Assembly (NCBI GenBank): GCA_035540515.1 | Contig: DATLGM010000069.1 | Span: forward strand, 1-33,451 | DNA: 33,451 nucleotides | Source of the DNA: WHTG01 sp035540515 | GTDB lineage: Bacteria > Actinomycetota > Nitriliruptoria > Euzebyales > Egibacteraceae | Direction: 5' to 3' | Part shown: piece after piece, positions 1-9,785 of the stretch | Layout of the letters: each line of letters starts with the position of its first letter | How positions within the stretch are numbered: position 1 is the first letter of the stretch | Notes under the pieces: model-generated | Seen by the model: only the letters and a program-made list of their open reading frames with translations | Database searches by the model: none | Told to the model about the DNA's origin: nothing | Program-made: the position numbers and the translations under genes

Positions 1-202
1 GGGCTGTTGCAGGCGCATCACCGGTCACCGCCGTGGCCTTCGCCCGCACCCGGACGACCGCCGGCTTGGTCCCGAACAGCCCTTTGCGTGGCTCTGCGAC
101 GACCTCGACCTCGGCCGCGTCGGCCTCCAGACCCAGTTGCAGCAAGGCCCTACCGACCGCCTCTTTGACGGTCGGTCCGGTTGTCTCCACCTGCCGTGTC
201 AC
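1..202 (-). CDS. jag: Jag/KhpB RNA-binding protein, N-terminal part
   Basis: The first 67 codons of a minus-strand gene that runs off the left edge. The translation begins VTRQVETTGPTVKEAVGRAL and continues with EPRKGLFGTKPAVVRV, which is the Jag_N domain pattern; KH and R3H domains would lie outside the window. The start is GTG at 202, with GGAGAA 6 nt upstream, and the yidC stop codon lies 10 nt before it, so it is the last gene of the rpmH-rnpA-yidD-yidC-jag operon seen here. In this family the protein is a KH/R3H RNA-binding regulator of cell envelope growth, usually encoded next to yidC. The start choice rests on the ribosome-binding site and on alignment with the family N-terminus. Confidence 0.85.
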   Translation of the reverse strand, partial: MTRQVETTGPTVKEAVGRALLQLGLEADAAEVEVVAEPRKGLFGTKPAVVRVRAKATAVTGDAPATA

Positions 203-212
203 GCGGTTCTCC

Positions 213-941
213 CTACTTGGCGGCCATGGCCGGCGCAGCGGTCCGGAACATCACGAACTGCTGTCCGATCGTCCACACGTTGGTTGTGACCCAGTACAGC
301 AGCACCCCGATGGGGAGGTTGAACGAGAAGAAGACCAGGATCAACGGCATGGCGTACATCATGATCTTCTGCTGCTGCAGCTGCTGACCCGAGGCGGCGG
401 TGGACGCCATCATCTGCCGCGACGAGTAGTACGTGGTCAAACCCATCAAGAACACCAGGAACCAGGCGGAAACGCCGGCCTGGCTGACCAGGTCCGTCAA
501 GCTCGGGAGCAGGTAGAACGTCCCCTCGGCGAGCCCCGGCGCACTACGCAGCACCTGGAACAGGGCAATGAAGATCGGCATCTGCGCGATGAGTGGCAGG
601 CAGCCGGCCGCGGGGTTCACACCGTGCTCCTTGTACAGCGCCATCATCGCTTCCTGCTGCTTCTGGCGAAGATCCCGGTACTTCTCCGGGTTCGTCTTCA
701 TCAGGCCTTTGTCGGCTTTGTACTTCGCCTGGATCTTCTTCATCTCCGGCTGCAGGGTCTGCATCGCCCGCTGCGACCGGATCTGCTTGACCGCCAGCGG
801 CAGCAGCAGGACACGCACGGCCAGGGTCAGCAGGATGATGGCCCACCCCCACGAATGGAGCCCGAACATCGGCGCAAGCGCGTCGTGAAAGAGGGTGAGC
901 ACGCTCTCGAGCGCGTCGAGGAGTCCTTGCCAGAGCGCCAC
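213..941 (-). CDS. yidC: Membrane protein insertase YidC
   Basis: A 242-aa YidC/Oxa1 insertase, which inserts and folds inner-membrane proteins with or without SecYEG. It has the short Gram-positive/actinobacterial form without the large periplasmic domain. Visible features are a first transmembrane segment with the groove arginine in VRVLLLPLAV (about R43), a charged cytoplasmic hairpin (residues 55-105, many K/E/Q), the hydrophobic stretch GCLPLIAQMPIFIALFQVL, and C-terminal segments including LPIGVLLYWVTTNVWTIGQQ. No lipobox is seen, unlike some YidC paralogues. The GTG start at 941 is preceded by GTAGGAG, which also contains the yidD stop codon, so the two genes are closely coupled. Confidence 0.95.
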   Translation of the reverse strand: MALWQGLLDALESVLTLFHDALAPMFGLHSWGWAIILLTLAVRVLLLPLAVKQIRSQRAMQTLQPEMKKIQAKYKADKGLMKTNPEKYRDLRQKQQEAMMALYKEHGVNPAAGCLPLIAQMPIFIALFQVLRSAPGLAEGTFYLLPSLTDLVSQAGVSAWFLVFLMGLTTYYSSRQMMASTAASGQQLQQQKIMMYAMPLILVFFSFNLPIGVLLYWVTTNVWTIGQQFVMFRTAAPAMAAK

Positions 942-952
942 GCGTCTATCTC

Positions 953-1174
953 CTACGGGTCATGGGGTAGAGCCGGAACCGGGTCGATGCCCCCGGGATG
1001 GAACGGATGGCAGCGCAACAGCCGTCGGACCGTCAGCCAGGTGCCTCTGGCCGCGCCGTGCACCTGGAGCGCTTCGAGTGCGTATGCCGAACACGACGGC
1101 GCGAAGCGGCAGGTCACACCACGCTTGGGGATGGCCCGGTAGGCCCGGACCAACAGCATCAGCAGCCACCTCAT
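953..1174 (-). CDS. yidD: Membrane protein insertion efficiency factor YidD
   Basis: A 73-aa protein with the full YidD signature: CRFAPSCSAYALEALQVHG followed by RCHPFHPGGIDPVP. The family is a small membrane-associated factor that helps YidC-dependent insertion and almost always lies between rnpA and yidC, as here. The ATG at 1174 overlaps the rnpA stop in an ATGA, which argues for this start over a longer in-frame one at 1219 that would reach back into rnpA and adds residues not typical of the family. The stop codon lies within the ribosome-binding site of yidC. Confidence 0.93.
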   Translation of the reverse strand: MRWLLMLLVRAYRAIPKRGVTCRFAPSCSAYALEALQVHGAARGTWLTVRRLLRCHPFHPGGIDPVPALPHDP

Positions 1175-1500
1175 CGCCCCGCCTCGAGGCGCTCGAGCTG
1201 GGCGGCCAGGCGCTCGCAAAGCACAGAGAAGTCCGCAGTCAGCGCGCCGTCGCGGGCGACCACGACCAAATCCATCCCCGGGGGGACCGAAACCGCGCGC
1301 AATGCCGCCCGCAGCCGCCGCTTTGCGCGGTTGCGGGTGACCGCCGCCCCCAAGGCCTTGCCGGCGACAACGGTCACCCGTGACGGGCGGGCGTCGCTGC
1401 GACGACGGGCGTGCACCACGGCCACGGCGGACGCCGACGCCCGACGCGTCGCGAACACCGCGCGCACCGCCTGGGACGACCGCAGCCGTTCGGGTGTCAC
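1171..1500 (-). CDS. rnpA: Ribonuclease P protein component
   Basis: A 109-aa RnpA, the protein subunit that assists the RNase P RNA in trimming tRNA 5' leaders. The RNR signature is visible as GAAVTRNRAKRRLRAALR around residues 50-68, preceded by the basic SRVTVVAGKALG segment. The start is GTG at 1500, 13 nt after the rpmH stop; the gene ends in an ATGA overlap with yidD. Length and position between rpmH and yidD are those of the family. Confidence 0.93.
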   Translation of the reverse strand: MTPERLRSSQAVRAVFATRRASASAVAVVHARRRSDARPSRVTVVAGKALGAAVTRNRAKRRLRAALRAVSVPPGMDLVVVARDGALTADFSVLCERLAAQLERLEAGR

Positions 1501-1513
1501 CGCGACACCGCGA

Positions 1514-1648
1514 CTACGCGGACAGACGCTTGCGACCCTTGGCGCGCCGCCGCTTGATGATCGCCTTGCCCGCGCGCGTGCGCATGCGGTGGGTGAACCC
1601 GTGCTTGCGCTTGCGGCGGCGGTTGTTGGGTTGAAAGGTGCGCTTCAT
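1514..1648 (-). CDS. rpmH: 50S ribosomal protein L34
   Basis: A 44-aa gene. It translates as MKRTFQPNNRRRKRKHGF, then THRMRTRAGKAIIKRRRAKG and RKRLSA, an intact L34. The protein is part of the large ribosomal subunit. It is the first gene of the minus-strand operon. A well-formed promoter lies upstream at 1764-1793, leaving a leader of about 110 nt. No clear Shine-Dalgarno sequence is seen in front of the ATG at 1648. Confidence 0.96.
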   Translation of the reverse strand: MKRTFQPNNRRRKRKHGFTHRMRTRAGKAIIKRRRAKGRKRLSA

Positions 1649-1763
1649 GGGGTCAGTCCAGTCTCGTTCGCCGGTGGCGTCCCGATGGCCTCGACGCCGT
1701 CCCGGCCGGCCCCACGCTGGGTGTTCAGGGGCACGACGAACACGGGCAACGGCCCGGTCGGCG

Positions 1764-1793
1764 AGTGTAAAGAGCCGCTGCCGACGGTGTCAA
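1764..1793 (-). promoter_or_regulatory. Probable promoter of the rpmH operon
   Basis: On the minus strand, TTGACA (1793-1788) and TACACT (1769-1764) are separated by 18 bp. This is a near-consensus housekeeping sigma promoter, with a start expected near 1757, about 110 nt before the rpmH ATG. Confidence 0.7.
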
Positions 1794-1879
1794 AGTCCTG
1801 CCTCCCCATCGTGCCAGTCCGGACGATGGTCGGCAGGACACGTCGGCAGAAATGTCCGCTTGTGGTTGTGGATGGCCCC

Positions 1880-1909
1880 TTGATCGGTCGCCGAAGCCAC
1901 CCGTATACT
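1880..1909 (+). promoter_or_regulatory. Probable promoter of dnaA
   Basis: TTGATC (1880-1885) and TATACT (1904-1909) with an 18-bp spacer, matching a housekeeping promoter. The predicted start near 1916 gives dnaA a long leader of about 260 nt that includes the DnaA-box-like cluster at 2081-2112. A box-like TGTGGATGG lies just upstream of the -35. Confidence 0.68.
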
Positions 1910-2174
1910 CGCCAACGCCCCGCCGGGCCGGGCCGCACACGCGGGCCGAACCACGGGGTTCCGGGCGCCCGCCGCACCCTCGGTGTGGCGTCGATCACTT
2001 GTGCACCGCTTCCCTGGTGCCGCCGAGGAGTCGTCGTCACTCCTTAGCGCATGCCGGTGTCGTTTCAAGGCCCCTCGCGGCTGTCCACACCTGTGGAGGG
2101 TCATGTGGAAAACCTTGGAGACTGACCCTCGCAGCGCGAACCCGGTCGCAATCCGGGATGGAGGAGGACCACCG

Positions 2175-3578
2175 GTGCCAGATTCTGCCGTTGTCGATCT
2201 CGATGATCTTTGGAATCGCTCCCTCGGGACGCTGCAGCAGAACCTGACCGGACCGGCCCAGCGCGCCTGGCTCGACGAGACCCGCCCCGTCGGGTTCAGC
2301 CAGGACACCGTCGTGCTGGCCGCACCGCACAGCTTCGCCCGCGAGCAGCTGGACACCCGGTACGGCGGCGCCCTGCGATCGGCGCTGACCGAGGCGGCCG
2401 GCCGCGCGCTGAACGTGGTCGTGACCGTGCGCCCTGACCCCCAGCCCGAGCCCACGCAAGCGGTGACGTCCCCGGCGACCTCGACCGAGCGCGAGACGTG
2501 GACCCCCGAAGAGTTCAGCCGGGCGGCCGCCGGTGCCGACACGGCGCTGAACACCAAGTACACCTTCGACCGCTTCGTGATCGGTGCGAGCAACCGCTTC
2601 GCGCATGCTGCCGCGTTCGCGGTCGCCGAGGCGCCGGCCAAGGCCTACAACCCGCTGTTCATCTACGGCTCGGCGGGACTGGGCAAGACGCACCTGCTCC
2701 AGGCGGTCGGCCACTACGCCACCAACCTGTTTCCCAACCTCAAGGTGCGCTACGTCACGTCGGAGCAGTTCACCAACGAGTTCATCGACGGGATCTCGAA
2801 CAAGCGCCAGGGGTCGTTCCAGCGTCGCTACCGCGACGTCGACATCCTGCTGATCGACGACATCCAGTTCCTCGCGACCCGTGAGCGCACGCAGGAGGAG
2901 TTCTTCCACACCTTCAACGCGCTGCACACCGCGCAGAAGCAGATCGTGATCTCTTCGGACCGGCCACCGAAGCAGATCGGCCAGCTGGAGGACCGGCTGC
3001 GCACGCGGTTCGAGTGGGGCCTGATCACCGACATCCAGCCGCCCGACCTCGAGACCCGGCTCGCCATCCTCCGCAAGAAGTCCGTGCAGGAGCGCCTGCC
3101 GATTCCCGATGACGTGCTCGAGCTGATCGCCTCGCGCATCCAGTCGAACATCCGCGAGCTGGAAGGCGCGCTGATCCGCGTCGCGGCCGCCGGCAGCCTG
3201 CAGCAGACCGAGATCACCATGAACATGGCGCAGGTCGTGCTCAAGGACCTGTTCCCCGACGGCGGGAACTCCGACATCTCGGTGTCGCTGATCATGGGCG
3301 AGACCGCCGGCTACTTCGGTTTGACGCTGGACGACCTGTGCTCGCCGAACCGCACCCGCCAGCTGGTGACTGCGCGGCAGATCGCGATGTACCTCACCCG
3401 CGAGCTGACTGACCTCAGCCTTCCCAAGATCGGCCAGGCCTTCGGCGGCCGCGACCACACCACGGTGATGCACGCCAACACCAAGATCGGTGCGCTGATG
3501 AAGGAGCGGCACGCGATCTACGAGCAGGTCCAGGAGCTGACCAGCCGGATCAAGACCAGCGCACGGCAGGCGCCGTGA
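2175..3578 (+). CDS. dnaA: Chromosomal replication initiator DnaA
   Basis: A 467-aa DnaA, the AAA+ ATPase that binds DnaA boxes at oriC, opens the duplex and loads the helicase. Domain I begins LDDLWNRSLGTL; a short linker (about residues 85-120) is followed by the AAA+ domain with Walker A GSAGLGKT (165-172) and Walker B ILLIDDIQF (D228-D229). Domain IV carries the box-recognition signature FGGRDHTTVMHANTKI. The GTG start at 2175 is chosen because GGAGGAGG lies just upstream; in-frame codons further 5' would run into the DnaA-box region. dnaN follows after the putative origin. Confidence 0.96.
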   Translation: MPDSAVVDLDDLWNRSLGTLQQNLTGPAQRAWLDETRPVGFSQDTVVLAAPHSFAREQLDTRYGGALRSALTEAAGRALNVVVTVRPDPQPEPTQAVTSPATSTERETWTPEEFSRAAAGADTALNTKYTFDRFVIGASNRFAHAAAFAVAEAPAKAYNPLFIYGSAGLGKTHLLQAVGHYATNLFPNLKVRYVTSEQFTNEFIDGISNKRQGSFQRRYRDVDILLIDDIQFLATRERTQEEFFHTFNALHTAQKQIVISSDRPPKQIGQLEDRLRTRFEWGLITDIQPPDLETRLAILRKKSVQERLPIPDDVLELIASRIQSNIRELEGALIRVAAAGSLQQTEITMNMAQVVLKDLFPDGGNSDISVSLIMGETAGYFGLTLDDLCSPNRTRQLVTARQIAMYLTRELTDLSLPKIGQAFGGRDHTTVMHANTKIGALMKERHAIYEQVQELTSRIKTSARQAP

Positions 3579-3876
3579 GCCGCTGCGTCCTGTGGAAGGC
3601 CGGGGGACAACCCCGTGCACAAGCGGTGACCACCCCCCGCCACGTCCCCAATCACGCCGATGGCATTCGCGTCGAGGTGGACACACCACAGGTTGCCCAC
3701 ACCGTCCCCACCGCGTTGCGCACAGGTTCGACACAAGCAGAAACCCGCTGTGACCAGCGCAAACACCGCTCGTCCACACGCAACGCCGGCCTCTACTACG
3801 GTGGCTTTTTGTTTCAAGCAACGGCCTTGAGAACCCGGTGGCACCCTGGGCCGTGGACAACCCACAGGAGTACGTC
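3579..3876. other. Probable replication origin oriC (dnaA-dnaN intergenic region)
   Basis: A 298-bp gap without genes, in the position where actinobacterial oriC usually lies. It holds many DnaA-box-like 9-mers: TGTGGAAGG (3591-3599), TTGCCCACA (3693-3701), TTGCGCACA (3716-3724), TTCGACACA (3727-3735), TCGTCCACA (3770-3778) and CGTGGACAA (3852-3860). The local consensus resembles the high-GC form TTGTCCACA. A short T-rich run, GGCTTTTTGTTTC around 3803-3815, is the only AT-rich patch and could be the unwinding element (inference). The AGGAG for dnaN lies at its right end. Confidence 0.75.
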
Positions 3877-5001
3877 ATGAAGTTCCGGGCAGAGCGCAGT
3901 GAGTTCGCGGATGCCGCAGCCTGGGCGTTGCGAACGGTGGGTGCGCGAGCAACGTTGCCGGCGCTGTCCGGGGTGCATCTGCAGGTGGAAGGGGATCGGC
4001 TGCGGCTGTCCTCGACCGACCTGGAGATCTCCAGCCAGCTCACGATCCCGGTTCAAGCCGAACAGGACGGCATCGCGTTGATCCCGGGGCGGCTGCTGGG
4101 TGACGTGGTGCGCAGCCTGCCGCAGGCGGCGGTCGCGGCGGAGGCGTCGTCTGACCGGTTGCAGCTGACCTGCGGTCGCGCCACGTTCGACCTTCGGCTG
4201 ATGCCCGCCGAGGACTTCCCCGCCCTGCCGCAGCCGGCGACCGACGCCGCCGTGGCGGTGATGAAGGCCGAGGAGTTCGCCAAGACCGTCGCGCAGGTTG
4301 CCCGGGCCGCCAGCGCCGACGACGCCCGCCCCGTCCTGACCGGCGTGAGCCTGGAGGCCACCGGCACCGGTCTGACGGCCGCCGCCACGGACTCCTACCG
4401 GCTGGCGGTGCGAACCGTGCCGTGGGACCAGGGCACCGAGCACACCGCGCTGGTGCCGCGGCGAGCGCTGGAGGAGGCACGGCGCTCGGCAGAGCTGCTC
4501 GGCAGCGAAGTCCGGTTGGTCCTGGAGTCGGGCCAGGTGACGTTCGACTTCGGTGATCGCCGGCTGACGACCCGGTTGATCGAGGGCAAGTTCCCGGACT
4601 TCCGACAGCTGATCCCCGGGGGCTTCGAGCGACGTCTGACCGTCGACCGCGCCGAGCTGATGGAGGTGGTGCGCCGCGTCGCTGTTGTCGGTGAGGCGAA
4701 CACCACCAGTACGCCGGTCACACTGCACCTCACGGCCGACACCGTCCGCGTCACCGCGGGCAGCGGCGAGGTCGGCCAGGCCGAGGAATCGCTTCCTGGC
4801 GAGCTGGAAGGCGAGCCGTTGCAGATCGCGTTCAACCCGCGCTATCTGTCCGACGGGCTCGATGCCGCCGGCACCGAACGCGTGGTGCTCGAGTTCCGCG
4901 ACGAGCTCAAGCCCGCCGTGCTGCGCCCCGCCGGCAGCGATGCCGCGGGACAGCAGCCCCAGGCGGACTACCTGTACCTGCTGATGCCGGTGCGCATCTA
5001 G
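3877..5001 (+). CDS. dnaN: DNA polymerase III beta sliding clamp
   Basis: A 374-aa beta clamp. It forms the ring dimer that tethers the replicative polymerase and other partners to DNA. Three repeated clamp folds are seen: about 1-120 (MKFRAERSEFADAAAWALRT, LSGVHLQVEGDRLRLSSTDLE), 130-245 (RPVLTGVSLE, ATDSYRLAVR) and 250-374, ending YLYLLMPVRI, the usual terminal motif. The ATG at 3877 has AGGAG 6 nt upstream and matches the family N-terminus; an in-frame upstream GTG at 3838 would extend into the origin. recF follows 78 bp downstream. Confidence 0.96.
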   Translation: MKFRAERSEFADAAAWALRTVGARATLPALSGVHLQVEGDRLRLSSTDLEISSQLTIPVQAEQDGIALIPGRLLGDVVRSLPQAAVAAEASSDRLQLTCGRATFDLRLMPAEDFPALPQPATDAAVAVMKAEEFAKTVAQVARAASADDARPVLTGVSLEATGTGLTAAATDSYRLAVRTVPWDQGTEHTALVPRRALEEARRSAELLGSEVRLVLESGQVTFDFGDRRLTTRLIEGKFPDFRQLIPGGFERRLTVDRAELMEVVRRVAVVGEANTTSTPVTLHLTADTVRVTAGSGEVGQAEESLPGELEGEPLQIAFNPRYLSDGLDAAGTERVVLEFRDELKPAVLRPAGSDAAGQQPQADYLYLLMPVRI

Positions 5002-5079
5002 CGTCACCGCACCGGGGTGCCCCGAGCCGTACCGGTTACGCTGGCCGACGCCGGTCGGTGTCGATCAGGGTCTGCCTGC

Positions 5080-6252
5080 GTGTACTTGGAACAGCTAGCG
5101 CTGCACGACTTCCGCTCGTATGCGGGCGCCGAGCTGACGCTGGGCCCCGGCGTGCACGTGCTGGTCGGTCCCAACGCCCAGGGCAAGACGAACATGCTCG
5201 AGGCGGTCCACTACCTGGCGGTGGGTGCCAGCCACCGGGTGGCCAGCGACACGCCGCTGGTGCGCCACGGCGCCGAGGCGGCGATCATCCGGGCCACAGC
5301 GCGTGTCGACACGGCGGGCGGCAACCCCGGACGGGCGCTGGGCGTGGAGGTCGAGCTCCGGGCGGGCGGGCGCAACCGCGCCCGGCTCAACGGGCAGCCG
5401 CAGCCGCGGTTTCGCGACGCCATCGGTCACATCCGCAGCGTGCTGTTCGCTCCCGAGGACCTGCAGCTGGTCCGCGGCGATCCGGGCGACCGGCGGCGGT
5501 TCCTGGACGATCTGCTCGGTCAGCGCCGGCCCGCGTACTTCGCGATGCGCCAGGAGTACGACCGGATCCTGCGTCAGCGCAATGCGCTGCTGCGCGCTGC
5601 GCGCGCCACGGGGCACGTCGACGCGACGTTCCACACGTGGACCGAGTCGCTGATCGCCACCGGCGCCGCGCTGCTGGCGGCACGGATCGCCGTGGTCAAC
5701 GCGCTGTCTGCGCCGACGCACGCCGCGTACGCCGACCTCGTCGCCGACTCCCCACAGCGGGAGGCCGCAGGGCGGCTGGAGCTGGCCTACGAGCTGTCCA
5801 CGGGACGTGTGGTCGAGGCCGACGCCGGTCATGGGATCCCGGACCCGGCGCCGCTGGCCGACGAGCTGCGCGAGGGGTTTGCCGCGGTCGCCGCCGAGGA
5901 GCGTGATCGCGGCATGACCCTGCGCGGACCGCACCGCGACGAGCTGCACCTCCGGCTCAACGGCCTGCCCGCCAAGGGCTATGCCAGTCACGGGGAGATC
6001 TGGTCGTTCGCGCTGGCGCTGCGGCTTGCGAGCCGCGACGTGCTCCACGACGTCGGTGAGGAGCCGGTGGTGTTGCTCGACGACGTGTTCGCCGAGCTCG
6101 ACGAGACCCGCCGGCAACGCCTGGCCGCACGGTGCGCCGGCTTCGAGCAGGTGGTCGTCACCGCGGCCGTCGATGATGACGTCCCGTTGCCGGGTTCACG
6201 TCACCGCATCCGAGCGGGACGCGTGGAGACCGTCGGACGGATGGCGGCATGA
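5080..6252 (+). CDS. recF: DNA replication and repair protein RecF
   Basis: A 390-aa RecF, an SMC-like ATPase that helps load RecA at gaps through RecFOR. It starts VYLEQLALHDFRSY, the standard RecF N-terminus, with Walker A GPNAQGKT at residues 30-37, the RRRFLDDLLGQ segment near 140, and Walker B VVLLDDVFAELDETRR in the C-terminal third. The GTG at 5080 is preferred because upstream in-frame codons add about 21 residues not found in RecF; AGGG lies 9 nt before it. Its end overlaps the DUF721 start in an ATGA. Confidence 0.95.
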   Translation: MYLEQLALHDFRSYAGAELTLGPGVHVLVGPNAQGKTNMLEAVHYLAVGASHRVASDTPLVRHGAEAAIIRATARVDTAGGNPGRALGVEVELRAGGRNRARLNGQPQPRFRDAIGHIRSVLFAPEDLQLVRGDPGDRRRFLDDLLGQRRPAYFAMRQEYDRILRQRNALLRAARATGHVDATFHTWTESLIATGAALLAARIAVVNALSAPTHAAYADLVADSPQREAAGRLELAYELSTGRVVEADAGHGIPDPAPLADELREGFAAVAAEERDRGMTLRGPHRDELHLRLNGLPAKGYASHGEIWSFALALRLASRDVLHDVGEEPVVLLDDVFAELDETRRQRLAARCAGFEQVVVTAAVDDDVPLPGSRHRIRAGRVETVGRMAA

Positions 6253-6593
6253 CCTGGCCGGACTCGTGGGAGTCACCCGACGGGGGGCCCGAGCGCCCCG
6301 CGCCACCCGTGCTCGGCGACCTCGTCGCCCGGCTGACCAGCAGCCGCCGGTGGTCCGAACGGCTGCGCGGGGCGCGCATCCACCAGTGCTGGGAGGAGAT
6401 CGCCGGCGCCCAGCTGGCGGCGCACGTCAGGCCGGTCCGCCTGGCCGGCGGGGTGCTGGTCGTGCAGGCTGAATCCCCCGCGTGGGCGACCCAGGTCCGG
6501 TACCTGTCGGCGCAGCTGCAGACCCGTGCCAACGAGGTGCTCGGCGACGGTGAGGTGCAAACGGTCAAGGTGCAGGCGGGAACGGGTCGCTGA
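6249..6593 (+). CDS. DUF721 (DciA-like) family protein
   Basis: A 114-aa protein of the DUF721 family, found after recF in actinobacteria. The core is LGDLVARLTSSRRWSERLRG, then CWEEIAGAQLAAHVRPVRL and GGVLVVQAESPAWATQVRYL. The related DciA proteins act as loaders or helpers of the replicative helicase DnaB, so a role in replication initiation fits its position between recF and gyrB; that role is inferred for this protein. It is translationally coupled to recF through an ATGA overlap. About 200 bp of non-coding DNA follows before gyrB. Confidence 0.88.
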   Translation: MTWPDSWESPDGGPERPAPPVLGDLVARLTSSRRWSERLRGARIHQCWEEIAGAQLAAHVRPVRLAGGVLVVQAESPAWATQVRYLSAQLQTRANEVLGDGEVQTVKVQAGTGR

Positions 6594-6665
6594 GCCGCCG
6601 GAAAACCGCATCTGACCAGCGGAAACACGCCTGGGGACGATGAGGGGTTCCGCGCCCTGCTGTGG

Positions 6666-6671
6666 TAGTCT
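6666..6671 (+). promoter_or_regulatory. Possible gyrB promoter -10
   Basis: TAGTCT in the 204-bp gap before gyrB fits TANNNT. No good -35 is seen at the right spacing (AGGGGT is the best match), so this is a weak call. It would give a leader of about 120 nt. Confidence 0.3.
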
Positions 6672-6797
6672 GGAGCGTCGGAACCCAGCCCGTCCCCGTA
6701 GGCGGGCGATGGCGCGTCCTTCCCCATTTGGACCGCGCGATTCCCGGCCCCGTCGGCACGCCTGCCGGCGCGCGGCAGAACGACACGAAAGAGGCAC

Positions 6798-8770
<1,973 letters not shown>

Positions 8771-8771
<1 letters not shown>

Positions 8772-9766
8772 TGGGTGTGTTCCGCCCTGTCCGCTGGCGT
8801 GCTCTGCTGTTCGCCCCTGCGTGCGCCCTGGCCCTGATCGCTGGTCTCGTCGGCTGCGACGGGGCGCCGGCGCAGACCACCGAGGCCATGGTCGCCGCGG
8901 AATCAACGCCGCCGCCGGCGGACACGGTCGACCTGACCGTGTACCTCCGCCACGGCAACGGTGTCGATGCGTACCTCATGCCGCTGACCCGCCAGGTCGC
9001 GATCTCCGAAGACCTGGCACGGACGGCGCTCCAGCTGCTCATCGACGGCCCGAGCCCCGAGGAGACGGTGCGGCCCGTGCTTCCCGCGACCACGCGGATC
9101 CAGCGCTTCGACGTCGAGGGTGGCACCGCGCACGTGGACCTGTCACGGGAGGTCGTCACCGACGCGAAGTCTCTCGGACGGCGCGCCGAGCACGAAGCCC
9201 TCGCCTTGTCCGCAGTGGTCAACACGTTGACCGAGTTTCCCGAGATCAGCCGGGTTCGTCTGACCGTCGACGGCCAGGAGGGCGGCAAGTTCTGGGGTTC
9301 GTGGCCCCTGCCCGAGGTGCTGGTGCGCGACGACCGTGTGATCGAACCGCAGGCGCGGGGCTACCTCGCACCCCAACCCGCCGGCTTCTCGCGCGACGCC
9401 CAGAAGCTCGGACAACCACAGCGGCCGCTGCCGACGGTCACCGCGGTTCGTGCGCGGCCGTCGGCCACGTTCACGCGTATCACCCTGGAGCTGGCATCGC
9501 CCGACGGCGGCAACCTCCGCGGCCCGGCGCCGCCGGCGACGGCGCGACAGGTGGGTGACGACATCGTGTTCACGCTCAGCGGCGCGCCGCAGGGTCTCGC
9601 CAACGGCGATCTCGGCACGACGTTCGACGACCCCGCGGTTTCCGCGGTCGACGTGCGCGTCCGCCGGCGGTCCATCGTCGTGACCGTCACTCCCGACAAG
9701 CCACGGCCGTTCAAGCTCCACACCCTGACCGACCCCTCGCGCGTGGTGCTCGACATCCGCCGATGA
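8771..9766 (+). CDS. GerMN-domain lipoprotein, with probable AMIN-like C-terminal domain
   Basis: A 331-aa predicted lipoprotein. A signal peptide (residues 1-28) ends in the lipobox LVGC, with C29 as the lipidation site. Residues about 50-170 match a GerMN domain (VYLRHGNGVDAYLMPLTRQV, LARTALQLLIDGPSPEE, GTAHVDLSREV, VNTLTEFPEISRVRLTVDGQ). Residues about 225-331 end in KLHTLTDPSRVVLDIRR, which resembles an AMIN-type beta domain that binds cell-wall polymers. A role in envelope or wall maintenance is inferred from the domains only. It sits between gyrB (one-base overlap) and gyrA (19 bp downstream), so it should be co-transcribed with gyrase. Confidence 0.82.
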
Positions 9767-9785
9767 CTGGTGCAAGGAATCCGCA

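Larger units (their letters stand above)
1649..2174. other. rpmH-dnaA intergenic region with divergent promoters and DnaA-box-like sites
   Basis: A 526-bp stretch with no credible gene; open frames here are high-GC noise. It holds a promoter facing each way and several DnaA-box-like 9-mers: TGTGGATGG at 1867-1875, CTGTCCACA at 2081-2089, TGTGGAGGG at 2092-2100 and TGTGGAAAA at 2104-2112. The middle two form TCCACA-cc-TGTGGA. The last three lie in the predicted dnaA leader, where DnaA binding could repress its own gene (inference from other bacteria). Confidence 0.6.

Noticed and set aside
33..1142. Long plus-strand open frame over yidC/yidD/rnpA
   Set aside because: Antisense to well-recognised conserved genes; composition (R/H/Q/P-rich) is that of a high-GC shadow frame.
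2037..4043. 668-codon minus-strand open frame over dnaA and oriC
   Set aside because: Antisense to dnaA and crossing the origin; no family resemblance and no start signal.
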